DNA of 64,000 nt from positions 1 to 64,000 of the forward strand of contig NZ_CAMPHV010000020.1 in assembly GCF_946886105.1 (NCBI RefSeq). Reading direction: 5' to 3'. This stretch comes from an uncultured Pseudomonas sp. GTDB lineage: Bacteria > Pseudomonadota > Gammaproteobacteria > Pseudomonadales > Pseudomonadaceae. Position 1 is the stretch's first letter, and each line of letters begins with the position of its first letter. Shown in pieces: positions 1 through 10,393 of the stretch. A program made the translations under genes and the position numbers. A model generated the notes under the pieces. The model was not told the DNA's origin, searched no databases, and saw only the letters and a program-made list of their open reading frames with translations.

Positions 1-50
1 AACGCATGGCAGGATCAAAACCTGCTGCCTTACCGCTTGGCGACGCCCCT
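1..50 (-). tRNA. tRNA-Gln (anticodon TTG), 3' part cut off by window edge
   Basis: Read on the minus strand, the acceptor 5' strand AGGGGCG (50-44) is followed by the D arm, with GCC/GGC stem and AAGCGGTAA loop, and an anticodon stem GCAGG/CCTGC. The anticodon loop TTTTGAT gives anticodon TTG (complement of 16-18). The variable region starts before the window ends; the T arm and the acceptor 3' strand are missing. It lies 26 bp after the ispE stop on the same strand, so it may be co-transcribed. Confidence 0.93.
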
Positions 51-76
51 GTATCGTACTAACCGATGCTATGCAT

Positions 77-952
77 TCACTTCTTCGCCAGTACTGCTAG
101 CTTACGGTGCAACATCGAAACGTTACGACCTTGGGCAACAAAACTCGGCAGAGTGGCTGGAAGTTGGCGGGCGACTTTATCAGCATCGTCCCGATTTGGG
201 AAGCTCCCAAATACGCAAGCTCCAGTGCCAGTTAATCTTGCCGATACATATTTATTCAATAAGATCAGCGCGTTACGAACTTCTGGGTAACGCTTTTCGA
301 CAACCGGCTGGCAGTCGTTACGACCACCCCCCTCAAGAAGGCTGCGAACTTTAATGGGCGGCGTATCCCGTGTCAACTCGGGGTCGGCGAAAACTTCCGC
401 TGTGCTGACAAGTACTTGCGGCACAGCCACGAGAAACCAGGGCTCCGGCAACTGCAGCGGGGTGAGCTGCTCGCCCACGCCTTCGGCGAAGGCCGCGCGG
501 CCGCGCACGAACACCGGCACGTCGGCGCCCAGGCTCAGTCCCAGGGCGGCGAGGCGGTCTTCGTCCCAGTTCAGCTGCCACAGCCGGTCGAGGCCGAGCA
601 GGGTGGTGGCCGCGTCCGAACTGCCGCCGCCGATGCCGCCGCCCATGGGCAGGCGTTTATCCAGCCAGATATCGGCGCCCAGGAGGCAGCCGGCCTGCTG
701 TTGCAGTTGGCGCGCGGCGCGCACGATCAGGTTGTTGTCGTGGGGCACGCCGTCGATGGCGGTGTGCAGGCGGATTTCGCCGTCGTCGCGCAGGGCGAAG
801 CCGAGTTCGTCGCCGAAATCGAGGAACTGAAACAACGTCTGCAATTGGTGATAGCCATCGGCGCGGCGGCCAAGGATATGCAGCATCAGGTTGAGCTTGG
901 CCGGCGCCGGCAGCACCAATTCGGCGGCGGCGGGAATTGCCGGCGGGGTCAT
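77..952 (-). CDS. ispE: 4-diphosphocytidyl-2-C-methyl-D-erythritol kinase
   Basis: Cytosolic GHMP-family kinase of the MEP isoprenoid pathway; it phosphorylates CDP-ME at the 2-OH. The 291-residue product has the substrate motif PAKLNL at residues 17-22 and the glycine-rich ATP loop [13 protein letters not shown] at about 102-114, followed by a typical C-terminal domain. The start ATG overlaps the lolB stop by 4 bp (ATGA), so the two are translationally coupled. Length is normal for the family. Confidence 0.97.
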   Translation of the reverse strand: MTPPAIPAAAELVLPAPAKLNLMLHILGRRADGYHQLQTLFQFLDFGDELGFALRDDGEIRLHTAIDGVPHDNNLIVRAARQLQQQAGCLLGADIWLDKRLPMGGGIGGGSSDAATTLLGLDRLWQLNWDEDRLAALGLSLGADVPVFVRGRAAFAEGVGEQLTPLQLPEPWFLVAVPQVLVSTAEVFADPELTRDTPPIKVRSLLEGGGRNDCQPVVEKRYPEVRNALILLNKYVSARLTGTGACVFGSFPNRDDADKVARQLPATLPSFVAQGRNVSMLHRKLAVLAKK

Positions 953-1581
953 TGGCCGAGCTGGCGCGGTTGCCAGTCCTTGATCACCAGGGTCACTTGC
1001 AGATCATGGCCCTGCAATTTCAGGCGCTCGGGCAGCCAATAGCCGTCCTGCTCGGCATAGCGCAGGTATTCCACTTGCCAGCCGTCCTGGCTCAGCCGCG
1101 CCAGGTGGCTGTCGCTGTCCAAGGTCACACGGCTTTTGCTGTCCGGCGCGGGCAGGCCGCGAATCCACCAGAGTAGGTGCGAGACCGGCAGATTCAGGCC
1201 CAGTTGCTGTTGCAGCAGTTGTTCCGGCGATTCGGCCTGGTAGCGGCCCTGGTTGGCGACTTCCAGGAGGATTTCACCCGGGCGGCCGGTCAGGCGCGCG
1301 GCGCCGCGGCCGAGCGGGCCGGACAGGCGGATGTCGTAATAATCCTGACGCTGCAACCAGAACAGGGTGCCGCTGCCGGAGTCTTTCGGTGCGCGGATGC
1401 CGACCTTGCCGCTGATCTGCCAGGCATCCAGGGTGGCGATCTGCTGTTTATGCGCTTGCCAGCGGGCCGGGTCGCCCTGGCCCTCGAGGGCTTCGCGGGG
1501 GCTTAGCCCGGCGCAGCCGGCGAGTAGGGCGATAAGGCTGATTGCAACGAGGTGGCGCAGGTATTGCGGGGCTACAAGCAT
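949..1581 (-). CDS. lolB: outer-membrane lipoprotein insertion protein LolB
   Basis: Final acceptor of the Lol pathway: it takes lipoproteins from LolA and inserts them in the inner leaflet of the outer membrane. The 210-residue precursor starts with a lipoprotein signal (hydrophobic VAISLIAL, lipobox LAGC near residue 23). The mature part contains LolB-like segments ([25 protein letters not shown]). The start ATG shares one base with the TAA stop of the upstream TPR gene (TAATG), and the stop overlaps ispE, giving a tight three-gene operon. Confidence 0.95.
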   Translation of the reverse strand: MLVAPQYLRHLVAISLIALLAGCAGLSPREALEGQGDPARWQAHKQQIATLDAWQISGKVGIRAPKDSGSGTLFWLQRQDYYDIRLSGPLGRGAARLTGRPGEILLEVANQGRYQAESPEQLLQQQLGLNLPVSHLLWWIRGLPAPDSKSRVTLDSDSHLARLSQDGWQVEYLRYAEQDGYWLPERLKLQGHDLQVTLVIKDWQPRQLGQ

Positions 1582-3308
1582 TAAAGCGTCTCTGAGCCGG
1601 TCAGGCGCAGCAGGGTGCTGCGCACTATGGCGTTGTCGGGTTGTTGTTTAAGCGCATGCGCCCAGACTTTGCGGGCTTCGCGTTGTTTGCCTTGTGCCCA
1701 CAGCACTTCGCCGAGGTGAGCGGCGACTTCCGCATCCGGGTACAGCTCGAGTGCGCGGCGCAGCAACTGTTCGGCCTCGTCGAGGTTACCCATGCGGTAA
1801 TTGACCCAGCCCAGGCTGTCGATGATGGCCGGGTCGTCCGGGTTGAGTCGCAGCGCCTGTTCGATCAGCTCCTTGGCTTCGGTGTAGCGCTGGGTGCGGT
1901 CCGCCAGGGTGTAGCCGAGGGCGTTCAGGGCCATGCTGTTATCCGGCTCGCGCTCGATGATAAAACGCAGGTCGCGTTCCAGTTGCGCGAGGTCGTCGCG
2001 CTTTTCCGCGAGCATGGCGCGGGTATAAAGCAGATTGAGGTCTTCGGGGAACTGCTCCAGGGCCTGCTCGATGAGCTGCCAGGCAGCGTCGTGGCGTTGC
2101 TGTTTGGCCAGTGCCTCGGACTCGATTAGATAGAGCTGAATGGCATAGTCGGGTTGCAGCTGGCGCGCTTTGGCCAGGCGCTCGGCGGCCTCTTCGCCAC
2201 GCTGGTTGTCGAACAACAGTTCGGCCATGCGTGCCTGCGCGGGCAGGTAGTCGTTGCCGGGGCCGACCAGGCCGTATTCCATCACGGCGCTATCGAGCTC
2301 CTGTAATTCCTCATAGGCGCGCGCCAGGTTGTAGTGGGCGGCATCGACGTGGCTATCGCGCTCGATCAACTCTTCCAGGTAGACGATGGCTTCGCGCCAA
2401 GCGCCGGCCTCCAGGCTCACCAGTGCCAGGGACAAGCGCAGGTCGTTGTCTTCGGGGTATTGCTGTACCAGGGTGACGAATTCTTTTTGCGCGTCTTCCA
2501 GGCGTTCCTGTTCGACCAGGGCGCGCGCATAGGTCAGGCGTACGCGTTTGTCGTCTGGATGCTGGCGCAGGCCTTTTTCCAGCAGCGGTATGGCTTCGGC
2601 GCCGCGCTCCAGGCTTTGCAGCAGGCGGGCTTGCAACAGCAAAGGCGCTACGTCGTTTTGTTTGGGGTGTTGCTCCAGCAGGTCCAGGGCTTCTTGCGGG
2701 CGACCGTCCTGTTGCAGCAGCAGGGCTTTGCCGAACAGCAGCTGGCCGTTGTCCGGGTGCTTGCCGAGCAACCGGTCGAAGCTTTGCAGCAGGCCGTTGC
2801 GGGTGTCGGGATCGGATTCTGCGGCGGACAAGGCGAGGAAGTCGAAATGGGTATTGCCCTGGCGTTGCAGGACCTTCTCCATATAACTCATGGATTCGTC
2901 GTAGCGCCCGGCGCGGGCCAGTTGCACGGCGGCGGCGCGTTGCGCGTCGATCTGCTCGGGGGCGTTCTTCGCCCAGAGCAACGCGGTGCTCAGGGCGGCT
3001 TGTTCTGCGCCCAGGTATTCGGCGATGCGAAAACCACGCTCGGCCACGCCGGCGTCCTGCGTCGCTTCGGCTTGCGCCACGTAATTGTCCAGGGCGATAT
3101 CGAAGCGGTTGCGCTGGCCCGCCAGTTCGGCGGTCAGCAGCGACAGCAGGGTTTCCTTGCTGAACGAGCCATAGGTCACCGGTTCTGCGGTCTGCGCGAC
3201 TGCGGAAGGCTCTTCGACCGGTGGCGTACCGTCCTCGGGGGCGGGGGCAAAGGTTTGACAGCCACCCAGGAAAACAGCGGCAGTCAGCAACGCAAAGGAT
3301 CTATTCAT
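1581..3308 (-). CDS. TPR-repeat outer-membrane lipoprotein (PA4667-like)
   Basis: About 575 residues. It starts with a short lipoprotein signal [17 protein letters not shown] (Cys at residue 17), followed by many degenerate tetratricopeptide repeats (for example [19 protein letters not shown] and [19 protein letters not shown]), so it is an envelope-anchored scaffold. The ATG at 3308 was chosen because it puts the positive n-region directly before the hydrophobic core; an in-frame TTG at 3326 is possible, and neither has a clear Shine-Dalgarno. It is first in the lolB-ispE operon and divergent from hemA. The partner is unknown. Confidence 0.85.
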   Translation of the reverse strand: MNRSFALLTAAVFLGGCQTFAPAPEDGTPPVEEPSAVAQTAEPVTYGSFSKETLLSLLTAELAGQRNRFDIALDNYVAQAEATQDAGVAERGFRIAEYLGAEQAALSTALLWAKNAPEQIDAQRAAAVQLARAGRYDESMSYMEKVLQRQGNTHFDFLALSAAESDPDTRNGLLQSFDRLLGKHPDNGQLLFGKALLLQQDGRPQEALDLLEQHPKQNDVAPLLLQARLLQSLERGAEAIPLLEKGLRQHPDDKRVRLTYARALVEQERLEDAQKEFVTLVQQYPEDNDLRLSLALVSLEAGAWREAIVYLEELIERDSHVDAAHYNLARAYEELQELDSAVMEYGLVGPGNDYLPAQARMAELLFDNQRGEEAAERLAKARQLQPDYAIQLYLIESEALAKQQRHDAAWQLIEQALEQFPEDLNLLYTRAMLAEKRDDLAQLERDLRFIIEREPDNSMALNALGYTLADRTQRYTEAKELIEQALRLNPDDPAIIDSLGWVNYRMGNLDEAEQLLRRALELYPDAEVAAHLGEVLWAQGKQREARKVWAHALKQQPDNAIVRSTLLRLTGSETL

Positions 3309-3569
3309 AGGGAGATATGTGGCCAACTTGCGGTCGGGTCATCATGACACAAGCCGTTGGGCAAGCCCATGGGGCATGGCGCGATAGCGCATTACAGTAA
3401 ATTTCATCGTTAGACCGGCTGGCAATAGGCGCATGGCGGCTATGGCGGTATCGGATCGGTGCCAGGGCGCTCGTTCACGAGGCAACCATTTGGGACAATA
3501 GTCGGCGGTGGTTGTTCTCCCCTTGGCGAAGTAGGACAATTGCGCGCCTCCATCAGTTCAGCGAAGCGC

Positions 3570-4865
3570 ATGGCCTTTCTCGCCCTTGGTATCAATCATA
3601 AAACCGCTTCGGTGGATGTCCGCGAGCGCGTGGCATTTACCCCCGAGCAGTTGGTTGAGGCGTTGCAGCAGCTATGCCTGCGCACCAGTACCCGCGAAGC
3701 GGCGATTCTCTCGACCTGTAACCGCAGCGAGCTGTACCTGGAGCAGGACAGCCTGACCGCCGACGCGGTGCTCGCCTGGCTGGCCGATTACCACGGCCTG
3801 AGCCTCGACGAGCTGCGCGCCTGTGCCTATATCCACGAAGACGATGCCGCCGTGCGCCATATGATGCGCGTAGCCTCGGGCCTGGATTCGATGGTGCTGG
3901 GCGAGCCGCAGATCCTCGGTCAGATGAAATCCGCCTACGCCGTTGCCCGCGAGGCCGGCACCCTGGGGCCGTTGCTCGGGCGGCTGTTCCAGGCGACTTT
4001 CGGCACCGCGAAAACCGTGCGCACCGATACCGCGATCGGCGAGAACCCGGTCTCGGTAGCCTTTGCCGCCGTGAGCCTGGCCAAGCAGATTTTCAGCAAC
4101 CTGCACCGCAGCCAGGCGCTGCTGATCGGCGCGGGCGAGACCATCAGCCTGGTGGCGCGCCATCTGCACGATCAGGGCATCAAGCGCATCGTCGTGGCCA
4201 ACCGTACCCTGGAACGGGCCAGCAACCTGGCCGAGCAGTTCGGTGCCCATGCGGTGCTGCTCTCGGAAATTCCCGACGAATTGATCAACAGCGATATCGT
4301 CATCAGCTCCACCGCCAGCCAGTTGCCGATTCTCGGCAAGGGTGCGGTCGAGCGGGCGCTGAAGAAGCGCAAGCACAAGCCGATCTTTATGGTCGACATC
4401 GCCGTGCCGCGCGACATCGAGCCTGAAGTCAGCGAGCTGGACGACGTCTATCTGTACACCGTCGACGACCTGCACGAGGTGATCGCGGAAAACATCAAGA
4501 GCCGCCAGGGCGCTGCCCAGGCCGCCGAAGAACTGGTCGCAGTCGGCGCCGAAGACTTCATGGCGCGTCTGCGCGAACTGGCCGCCGTCGACGTGCTCCG
4601 GGCCTATCGCCAACAGGCCGAGCGCTTGCGTGACGAAGAGCTGGCCAAGGCACTGCGCCTGCTCAGCAACGGCAGCTCGGGCGAGGAAGCGCTGGCACAA
4701 CTGGCACGTGGCCTGACCAACAAGCTGCTGCACGCGCCCAGCGTGCAACTGAAAAAATTCTCTGCCGATGGCCGTATCGATGCGCTCGGTGTGGCCCAGG
4801 AACTCTTTGCCCTCGACGAGGGCGCGCCGCCTGCTTCTACCCATGGCAGCTCGGTCAATAAATAA
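3570..4865 (+). CDS. hemA: glutamyl-tRNA reductase
   Basis: NADPH-dependent reduction of glutamyl-tRNA to glutamate-1-semialdehyde, the first committed step of C5 heme synthesis. Starting at the ATG at 3570 ([13 protein letters not shown]) puts the catalytic cysteine of [10 protein letters not shown] exactly at residue 50, as in the E. coli enzyme. The [11 protein letters not shown] segment, a Rossmann domain ([15 protein letters not shown]) and a C-terminal dimerisation helix follow; 431 residues. The longer frame upstream is not supported. prfA begins 9 bp downstream. Confidence 0.97.
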   Translation: MAFLALGINHKTASVDVRERVAFTPEQLVEALQQLCLRTSTREAAILSTCNRSELYLEQDSLTADAVLAWLADYHGLSLDELRACAYIHEDDAAVRHMMRVASGLDSMVLGEPQILGQMKSAYAVAREAGTLGPLLGRLFQATFGTAKTVRTDTAIGENPVSVAFAAVSLAKQIFSNLHRSQALLIGAGETISLVARHLHDQGIKRIVVANRTLERASNLAEQFGAHAVLLSEIPDELINSDIVISSTASQLPILGKGAVERALKKRKHKPIFMVDIAVPRDIEPEVSELDDVYLYTVDDLHEVIAENIKSRQGAAQAAEELVAVGAEDFMARLRELAAVDVLRAYRQQAERLRDEELAKALRLLSNGSSGEEALAQLARGLTNKLLHAPSVQLKKFSADGRIDALGVAQELFALDEGAPPASTHGSSVNK

Positions 4866-4874
4866 AGGTCTGTA

Positions 4875-5957
4875 ATGAAAGCGTCGCTGCTCACAAAACT
4901 CGATCTGCTGCAGGATCGTTTCGAAGAACTCACCGCACTGTTGGGCGATGCCGAAGTGATCGGTAACCAGACGCAGTTTCGCGCCTATTCCAAGGAATAT
5001 GCGGAAATCGAGCCGGTAAACCAGGCATTCCGCGCCTTCCGCAAGGTGCAGGCCGACCTCGAAGGCGCCCAGGCGCTGCTCAAGGACAGCGACCCGGACA
5101 TGCGCGAAATGGCCGAGGAGGAAGTCGCCGAGGCCAAGCAAAAACTGGCCGAGCTCGAAGACAACCTGCAACGCATGCTGTTGCCGAAGGACCCCAATGA
5201 CGGACGCAACGTGTTCCTCGAAGTGCGTGCCGGCACCGGCGGCGACGAGGCGGCGATCTTCTCCGGCGATCTGTTCCGCATGTACTCGCGTTATGCCGAG
5301 CGCCGCGGCTGGCGCGTCGAGGTGCTTTCGGCCAGCGAAGGCGAGCACGGCGGCTATAAGGAAGTGATCGCCCGGGTCGAGGGTGACAACGTTTACGGCA
5401 AGCTCAAGTTCGAGTCCGGTGCGCACCGCGTGCAGCGCGTGCCAGAAACCGAATCCCAGGGCCGCATCCACACCTCGGCGTGCACCGTGGCGGTATTGCC
5501 CGAGCCGGACGAACAGATGGCCATCGACATCAATCCGGCGGATCTGCGCGTGGATACCTACCGCAGCTCCGGCGCCGGTGGTCAGCACGTCAATACCACC
5601 GATTCGGCGATCCGCATCACCCACATTCCCACCGGCACCGTGGTCGAATGCCAGGAAGAGCGCTCGCAGCACAAGAACCGCGCCAAGGCCATGGCCTGGC
5701 TGGCGGCCAAGTTGAAGGACCAGCAGGAAGCTGCCGCGCACAAGGAAATTTCCGATTCGCGCAAATTGCTGGTCGGTTCCGGCGACCGCTCCGAGCGCAT
5801 TCGCACCTACAACTTTCCCCAGGGCCGGGTCACCGATCACCGCATCAACCTGACCCTGTATTCGCTCAATGAAGTGATGGCCGGCGGCGTCGATGCGGTG
5901 ATCGAACCGCTGCTGGTCGAATACCAGGCCGACCAGTTGGCGGCGTTGGGCGATTGA
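4875..5957 (+). CDS. prfA: peptide chain release factor 1
   Basis: Reads UAA/UAG stop codons and triggers peptidyl-tRNA hydrolysis on the ribosome. The 360-residue product has the stop-codon recognition tripeptide in PxT form (PET within [12 protein letters not shown]) and the catalytic GGQ in [15 protein letters not shown] near residue 235, the glutamine that PrmC methylates. The frame runs unbroken with no recoding site. It lies between hemA and prmC, the usual gammaproteobacterial arrangement. Confidence 0.98.
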   Translation: MKASLLTKLDLLQDRFEELTALLGDAEVIGNQTQFRAYSKEYAEIEPVNQAFRAFRKVQADLEGAQALLKDSDPDMREMAEEEVAEAKQKLAELEDNLQRMLLPKDPNDGRNVFLEVRAGTGGDEAAIFSGDLFRMYSRYAERRGWRVEVLSASEGEHGGYKEVIARVEGDNVYGKLKFESGAHRVQRVPETESQGRIHTSACTVAVLPEPDEQMAIDINPADLRVDTYRSSGAGGQHVNTTDSAIRITHIPTGTVVECQEERSQHKNRAKAMAWLAAKLKDQQEAAAHKEISDSRKLLVGSGDRSERIRTYNFPQGRVTDHRINLTLYSLNEVMAGGVDAVIEPLLVEYQADQLAALGD

Positions 5958-5983
5958 TTCGCGCTCTCGTAGCCCGGCTTTTC

Positions 5984-6051
5984 GTAGCCCGGATGAAATC
6001 CGGGAAATAGGCGGGGCGACTGCAGAATTCCCCGGATTGCATCCGGGCTAC
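5984..6051. repeat. REP-type palindromic pair (GTAGCCCGGATG family)
   Basis: A head-to-head pair: GTAGCCCGGATGAAATCCGGG, then CCCCGGATTGCATCCGGGCTAC. The two halves are inverted and each also contains a small palindrome (CCGGATNNNATCCGG). A partial extra copy (GTAGCCCGGCTTTT) precedes it at about 5969. It fills the prfA-prmC gap. The same family recurs near 18.3, 26.2, 31.4 and 34.8 kb. Confidence 0.85.
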
Positions 6052-6064
6052 GGAAACACATGTG

Positions 6065-6898
6065 ATGGCTACCATCGAAACCCTGCTCAACACCGCCGAC
6101 CTGCCTGACTCGCCCACCCCGCGGTTGGATGCCGAGTTGCTGTTGGCCCAGGCCCTGGGCAAGTCGCGCAGCTACCTGCGTACCTGGGCGGAGCGCGAAG
6201 TCGACGCGGCGCTGCAGGCGCGTTTCGCTGCCGACCTGGAACGGCGCCGGGCCGGCGAGCCGGTGGCCTATATTCTCGGCCAGCAGGGTTTCTGGAGCCT
6301 GGAGTTGGAGGTGGCGCCGCATACCTTGATTCCGCGTCCGGATACCGAGTTGCTGGTGGAAACCTCACTGGCGCTGCTGCCGGCGACGCCCGTGACGGTA
6401 TTGGACCTGGGCACCGGCACGGGCGCCATCGCCCTGGCCTTGGCCAGCGAGCGCCCGGCATGGCGGGTGACCGGGGTGGATCGAGTGGCCGAGGCAGTGG
6501 CCTTGGCCGAGCGCAATCGCGCACGGCTCAAGCTGAGCAATGCGGCCTTTACCGAGAGTCATTGGTTCGGCGCCCTGGTCGGCCAGCGCTACCGGCTGAT
6601 CGTCAGCAACCCGCCTTATATCGCCGCCGCCGATCATCATTTGGATCGAGGCGATGTGCGCTTCGAACCGAGCAGCGCGCTGGTGGCGGGTGAGGACGGT
6701 TTGGATGATATTCGTCTGATCGTCGAACAGGCGCCGGATCATCTCGAAGCGGGCGGCTGGTTGCTGCTGGAGCATGGTTTCGATCAGGCGGCCGCGGTGC
6801 GCGAACTGCTGGTGGCGAGGGGTTTTACGGCGGTGGAAAGCCGGCGTGACCTGGGCGGCCATGAGCGCATCAGTCTGGGGCGTTTCGACAATGAGTGA
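6065..6898 (+). CDS. prmC: release factor glutamine methyltransferase
   Basis: SAM-dependent N5-methylation of the GGQ glutamine in release factors. It has a class I methyltransferase fold with the SAM loop VLDLGTGTGAIALAL and the diagnostic NPPY motif (SNPPYIAAAD, near residue 183) that holds the target glutamine; 277 residues. A GTG directly before the ATG (6062) is an equally possible start. It follows its substrate gene prfA and overlaps moeB by 8 bp. Confidence 0.96.
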   Translation: MATIETLLNTADLPDSPTPRLDAELLLAQALGKSRSYLRTWAEREVDAALQARFAADLERRRAGEPVAYILGQQGFWSLELEVAPHTLIPRPDTELLVETSLALLPATPVTVLDLGTGTGAIALALASERPAWRVTGVDRVAEAVALAERNRARLKLSNAAFTESHWFGALVGQRYRLIVSNPPYIAAADHHLDRGDVRFEPSSALVAGEDGLDDIRLIVEQAPDHLEAGGWLLLEHGFDQAAAVRELLVARGFTAVESRRDLGGHERISLGRFDNE

Positions 6899-7673
6899 TG
6901 CCATGAACCCGCAGGACATGCTGAGTGACGAGGAACTGCTGCGCTACAGCCGACAGATCCTCCTGCAACAGATCGATATCGACGGCCAATTGCGCCTGAA
7001 GAACAGCCGCGCGCTGATCGTCGGCCTGGGCGGCCTGGGCTCGCCGGTTGCGCTCTATCTGGCGGCCGCCGGCGTGGGCGAATTGCACCTGGCGGATTTC
7101 GATAGCGTCGACCTGAGCAACCTGCAACGGCAGATCGCTCACGACACCCGCAGCATCGGCCTGAGCAAGGTCGACTCGGCCGCGCAGCGCTTGCTGGCGA
7201 TCAACCCGCAGATCCGCCTGCATAGCCATGCTCAGGGGCTGGACAGCGATTCTTTGGCCGCGGCAGTGGTGGCGGTCGACCTGGTGCTCGACTGTTCGGA
7301 CAATTTCACCACCCGTACCGCGGTCAACGCCGCCTGCGTGGCGGCCAAGGTGCCGCTGGTCAGCGGCGCGGCGATCCGCCTGGAAGGGCAGTTGTCGGTG
7401 TTCGACCCGCGCCGCGCCGACAGCCCCTGCTATCACTGTTTATACGGCCACGGCAGCGAAGCCGAACTGACCTGCAGCGAGGCCGGTGTGGTCGGGCCGC
7501 TGGTGGGCCTGGTCGGCAGTCTGCAAGCCTTGGAAGCGCTGAAGTTGTTGGCGCAATTCGGCGAGCCGCTGGTGGGCCGGCTGCTGCTGATCGATGCCTT
7601 GGGCAGCCGATTCCGCGAATTGCGGGTCAAGCGCGACCCGGCCTGCAGCGTGTGCGGTGGCCATGACCACTAA
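6891..7673 (+). CDS. moeB: ThiF/MoeB-family adenylyltransferase
   Basis: E1-like enzyme that adenylates the C-terminal glycine of MoaD (or a related sulfur carrier) for molybdopterin synthesis. It has the ATP-binding loop [20 protein letters not shown], the following SNLQRQ motif and two CxxC zinc pairs (CYHC; CSVCGG near the C-terminus); 260 residues from the ATG at 6891. In-frame ATGs at 6903 and 6918 are alternatives. It overlaps prmC by 8 bp and murI by 11 bp. Confidence 0.93.
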   Translation: MSDAMNPQDMLSDEELLRYSRQILLQQIDIDGQLRLKNSRALIVGLGGLGSPVALYLAAAGVGELHLADFDSVDLSNLQRQIAHDTRSIGLSKVDSAAQRLLAINPQIRLHSHAQGLDSDSLAAAVVAVDLVLDCSDNFTTRTAVNAACVAAKVPLVSGAAIRLEGQLSVFDPRRADSPCYHCLYGHGSEAELTCSEAGVVGPLVGLVGSLQALEALKLLAQFGEPLVGRLLLIDALGSRFRELRVKRDPACSVCGGHDH

Positions 7674-8451
7674 CGCGCCAATCGGCGTCTTCGATTCCGG
7701 GGTCGGCGGCTTGTCGGTGCTGCACGAAATCCGCACGCTGCTGCCCAACGAATCGCTGCTCTACGTGGCCGACAGCGGCCATGTGCCCTACGGCGAAAAA
7801 AGCCCTGAGTTTATTCGCGAGCGCTGCCGACTGATCGCCGCCTTCCTGCTCGAACGGGGCGCCAAAGCCCTGGTGCTGGCCTGCAATACCGCCACAGTCG
7901 CGGGTGTGGCCGAGCTACGTGAGCTGTATCCGCAGCTACCGGTGGTGGGCATGGAGCCCGCGGTCAAGCCGGCAGCGGCGGCGACCCGTAGCGGTGTGGT
8001 CGGCGTGCTGGCCACCACCGGCACCCTGAAAAGCGCCAAGTTCGCCGCGCTGCTCGACCGCTTCGCCAGCGATGTCCGGGTCATCACCCAGCCTTGCCCG
8101 GGGCTGGTCGAGCGTATCGAGGCCGGCGACTTGGATAGCGCACAGACCCGCGCGCTGCTCCAGGGTTTTGTCGCACCTTTGCTGGCGCAGGGCTGCGACA
8201 CCTTGATTCTCGGGTGCACCCATTACCCCTTTATCAAACCCTTGTTGCAAACCCTGGTGCCGCCCTCGGTCAGCCTGATCGACACCGGCGCTGCTGTGGC
8301 GCGCCAACTGCAGCGGTTGCTCGACGAGCGCGGCCTTTTGGCAGTCGGTCCAGCGCGGCCCGCGCACTACTGGTCGAGCGGCGATTCTGCGCAGATGGGA
8401 AAAGTATTGACCCTTTTGTTGGGTGATCGGTCAGTTATAGAGTCGTTCTGA
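7663..8451 (+). CDS. murI: glutamate racemase
   Basis: Cofactor-independent racemase supplying D-glutamate for peptidoglycan. Both catalytic cysteines are present in their motifs: ACNTATVAG in the N-terminal half and LGCTHYPF in the C-terminal half. [11 protein letters not shown] near the start is the substrate-binding signature; 262 residues. The start ATG lies inside the end of moeB (11-bp overlap). Last gene of the hemA-prfA-prmC-moeB-murI run. Confidence 0.97.
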   Translation: MTTNAPIGVFDSGVGGLSVLHEIRTLLPNESLLYVADSGHVPYGEKSPEFIRERCRLIAAFLLERGAKALVLACNTATVAGVAELRELYPQLPVVGMEPAVKPAAAATRSGVVGVLATTGTLKSAKFAALLDRFASDVRVITQPCPGLVERIEAGDLDSAQTRALLQGFVAPLLAQGCDTLILGCTHYPFIKPLLQTLVPPSVSLIDTGAAVARQLQRLLDERGLLAVGPARPAHYWSSGDSAQMGKVLTLLLGDRSVIESF

Positions 8452-8553
8452 CAGTACTCAAACCAATGCTGATTTGCGTCATGTCGCTTTATCAAGCGTC
8501 GACCATACTGCAAAAGAATCAATACGATTGTCTCGTCAGAGAAGGATAATCCG

Positions 8554-9069
8554 ATGAACAAACTGATGTATTTGGCTGCCGCTGCGGCCCTTTCCATGAC
8601 GGCAGTCGGTGCTGCGCAAGCCGCCGACCTGACCGTTGCCGTTGGTCAATCAGGCGAGTCCACCATGGTCTATCGCCTGGGCGCGCAATTCGATTTCGAG
8701 CGTAGCTGGTGGCAAAGCGACGTCGGTCGCCTGACGGGCTACTGGGACGCCGGCTATACCTTCTGGGACGGCGACGAAACCTCGAGCAACCACAGTCTGT
8801 CATTCGCGCCGGTATTCGTTTACGAATTCGCCGGTGAAAACGTTAAACCCTATATAGAGGCAGGTATCGGTGTGGCGGCATTTGCCGATACCAGATTGGA
8901 AGACAACGACCTGGGCTCGTCCTTCCAGTTCGAGGATCGCATCGGCTTCGGCGTGCGTTTCGCCGGACAGGAAATCGGCTTGCGCGCCATCCACTATTCC
9001 AATGCCGGTCTTAAGCAACCCAACGATGGCAGCGAGACCTACACCCTGCATTACCGCATGAGTTTCTAG
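8554..9069 (+). CDS. pagL: lipid A 3-O-deacylase PagL
   Basis: Outer-membrane beta-barrel hydrolase that removes the 3-position acyl chain of lipid A. A signal peptide (cleavage after AQA at residue 23) precedes alternating amphipathic strands and an aromatic C-terminus (RMSF) typical of barrels. His147, Ser149 and Glu161 in AIHYSNAGLKQPNDGSE keep the exact spacing (2 and 12) of the known His-Ser-Glu catalytic triad. 171 residues. The Shine-Dalgarno GAAGGA lies 8 bp before the ATG. Monocistronic, with its own terminator. Confidence 0.93.
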   Translation: MNKLMYLAAAAALSMTAVGAAQAADLTVAVGQSGESTMVYRLGAQFDFERSWWQSDVGRLTGYWDAGYTFWDGDETSSNHSLSFAPVFVYEFAGENVKPYIEAGIGVAAFADTRLEDNDLGSSFQFEDRIGFGVRFAGQEIGLRAIHYSNAGLKQPNDGSETYTLHYRMSF

Positions 9070-9085
9070 GCGCTGCTGCTTCGAT

Positions 9086-9114
9086 AAAAAACCGGATCTC
9101 GATCCGGTTTTTTT
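9086..9114 (+). terminator. Rho-independent terminator of pagL
   Basis: Stem AAAAACCGGATC/GATCCGGTTTTT with a two-base centre followed by a run of seven T, 17 bp after the pagL stop. The symmetrical A/T tails make it potentially bidirectional. Confidence 0.92.
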
Positions 9115-9157
9115 CTGCCTGTCGTATCGTCCGGGCTAGGTTCTGGCGTGCGTTCCT

Positions 9158-9330
9158 GTAGCCCGAATATGCCTTGGCGCAATCCGGGGCTGCTCTAGCG
9201 GCTTGCAGCGGTCTCGCGTTTCTCCCTCTCGTAGGGCGGGTGCAACCCGCCAAGTCCAAGATCTTGCCCGGATTACGCTGGCGCCTGTTCTGATTGCGCT
9301 GACGCCTATGTGGGCCGCGCAATCGGCTAC
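9158..9330. repeat. mosaic of degenerate GTAGCC-type repeats between pagL and rtcA
   Basis: Contains GTAGCCCGAATATGCCTTGGCGCAA (a variant seen again at 34774), GTAGGGCGGGTGCAACCCGCC at 9231, CCCGGATTACGCTGGCGCC and, at its right end, GCGCAATCGGCTAC. The rtcA stop codon TAG is part of this last GTAGCC edge. No gene is visible between 9115 and 9326. Confidence 0.6.
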
Positions 9331-10349
9331 GCTCGCACACTGACCTGCAACCGCTCCGGTCCGAGAGATTCGCAGTGGATGCTTACCGGCATAAAGGCTT
9401 CGATCACCTGGATATTGCTGTCCAGGTGCGCGGTGCGCCGCGGCGTGGTGAAGCTGCCGCCGCCGGCCAAGGCCATGGGCAGCAACAGCTGATCGGCCAG
9501 ATGCTCGGCCACCGCGGTCTCGCCGCCGAGCCAGTCGCGGGCCTGCTTCGCCACCTGATCGGCAACGTGTTCGGCGCGCAGCCGCGGCTGGCCGAAGGCG
9601 GCGAAGACTTCAGTCAGTTGCTCGCAACGCACCTCCAGCAGCAGCGCATTACCGGGCCCATGGTCGTGCGGCAGATGGACGAAATGCAGCGCCTGTTCCG
9701 GCAATTTCAGGCGTTTACCCAGTCGCTCCAACTCCCTCGCGCCGACATGCCCGGGCACGCCGGCAAGCAGGCAGCGTGCCTGTTGGTCGAGCACCGCACC
9801 GCGTTCCTGCAGGTGCAGCGGTTGCAATTGGCCCGGCTGTACATGCAGCTCCAGCTGTCCACCGCCGGCCGGGGCGAAGCCATGGCGCAGCAGGCTCAAC
9901 TCCAGTTGCGCGCCCATGCGCCGCAGCAGCGGCAGCCAGGCGTGCTGCAAAAAGTCGCTCGGCGGCGCAGCCGGGTTATGGGTGCCGCCGCTGATCCGCA
10001 GGCGGCTGTTATCCGGCGCGCGCAATAGGGCCGGCAGCAGCGTCTGCAATACCAGGGTGCAGCTACCGGCAGTGCCGATGCTGAAGCTGTAGTCGCCGGC
10101 TGTGATCGCGCCGGGCTTGAAGCTCAGCGCCATCGAGCCGAGCTGCGCACCTTCGACCTGAGCGCCACAGACCTCGGCCGCGGCCAGCACCGCGGTCAGG
10201 TGCTGACGCAACAAACCCGGTCGGCTGCGCTGGGCGCGAATATTGACGATACGAAACGGCCGACCGCTGACCATCGACAGGCTCAGCGCGCTGCGCAATA
10301 CCTGGCCACCGCCGATGGCGCCGTCCAGTTCGAGAAATTCCTTTTGCAT
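9327..10349 (-). CDS. rtcA: RNA 3'-terminal phosphate cyclase
   Basis: Converts RNA 3'-phosphate to 2',3'-cyclic phosphate through a histidyl-AMP intermediate. Start MQKEFLELDGAIGGGQVLR is the canonical N-terminus; the longer frame upstream is unsupported. The adenylated histidine lies in AEHLADQLLLPMALAGGG near the C-terminus; 340 residues, the family norm. Last gene of the RNA-repair operon, 44 bp after the nucleotidyltransferase. Its TAG stop falls in a GTAGCC repeat edge. Together with RtcB it heals and seals cleaved RNAs. Confidence 0.96.
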   Translation of the reverse strand: MQKEFLELDGAIGGGQVLRSALSLSMVSGRPFRIVNIRAQRSRPGLLRQHLTAVLAAAEVCGAQVEGAQLGSMALSFKPGAITAGDYSFSIGTAGSCTLVLQTLLPALLRAPDNSRLRISGGTHNPAAPPSDFLQHAWLPLLRRMGAQLELSLLRHGFAPAGGGQLELHVQPGQLQPLHLQERGAVLDQQARCLLAGVPGHVGARELERLGKRLKLPEQALHFVHLPHDHGPGNALLLEVRCEQLTEVFAAFGQPRLRAEHVADQVAKQARDWLGGETAVAEHLADQLLLPMALAGGGSFTTPRRTAHLDSNIQVIEAFMPVSIHCESLGPERLQVSVRA

Positions 10350-10393
10350 ATTTCTGATCCAAATTAGACAGTCCGAGCGCTCGCGCGCCCGGA

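Noticed and set aside
3672..5840. 722-codon open frame on the minus strand
   Set aside because: It is antisense to hemA and prfA, which have full family motifs. Long shadow frames are expected in GC-rich DNA.
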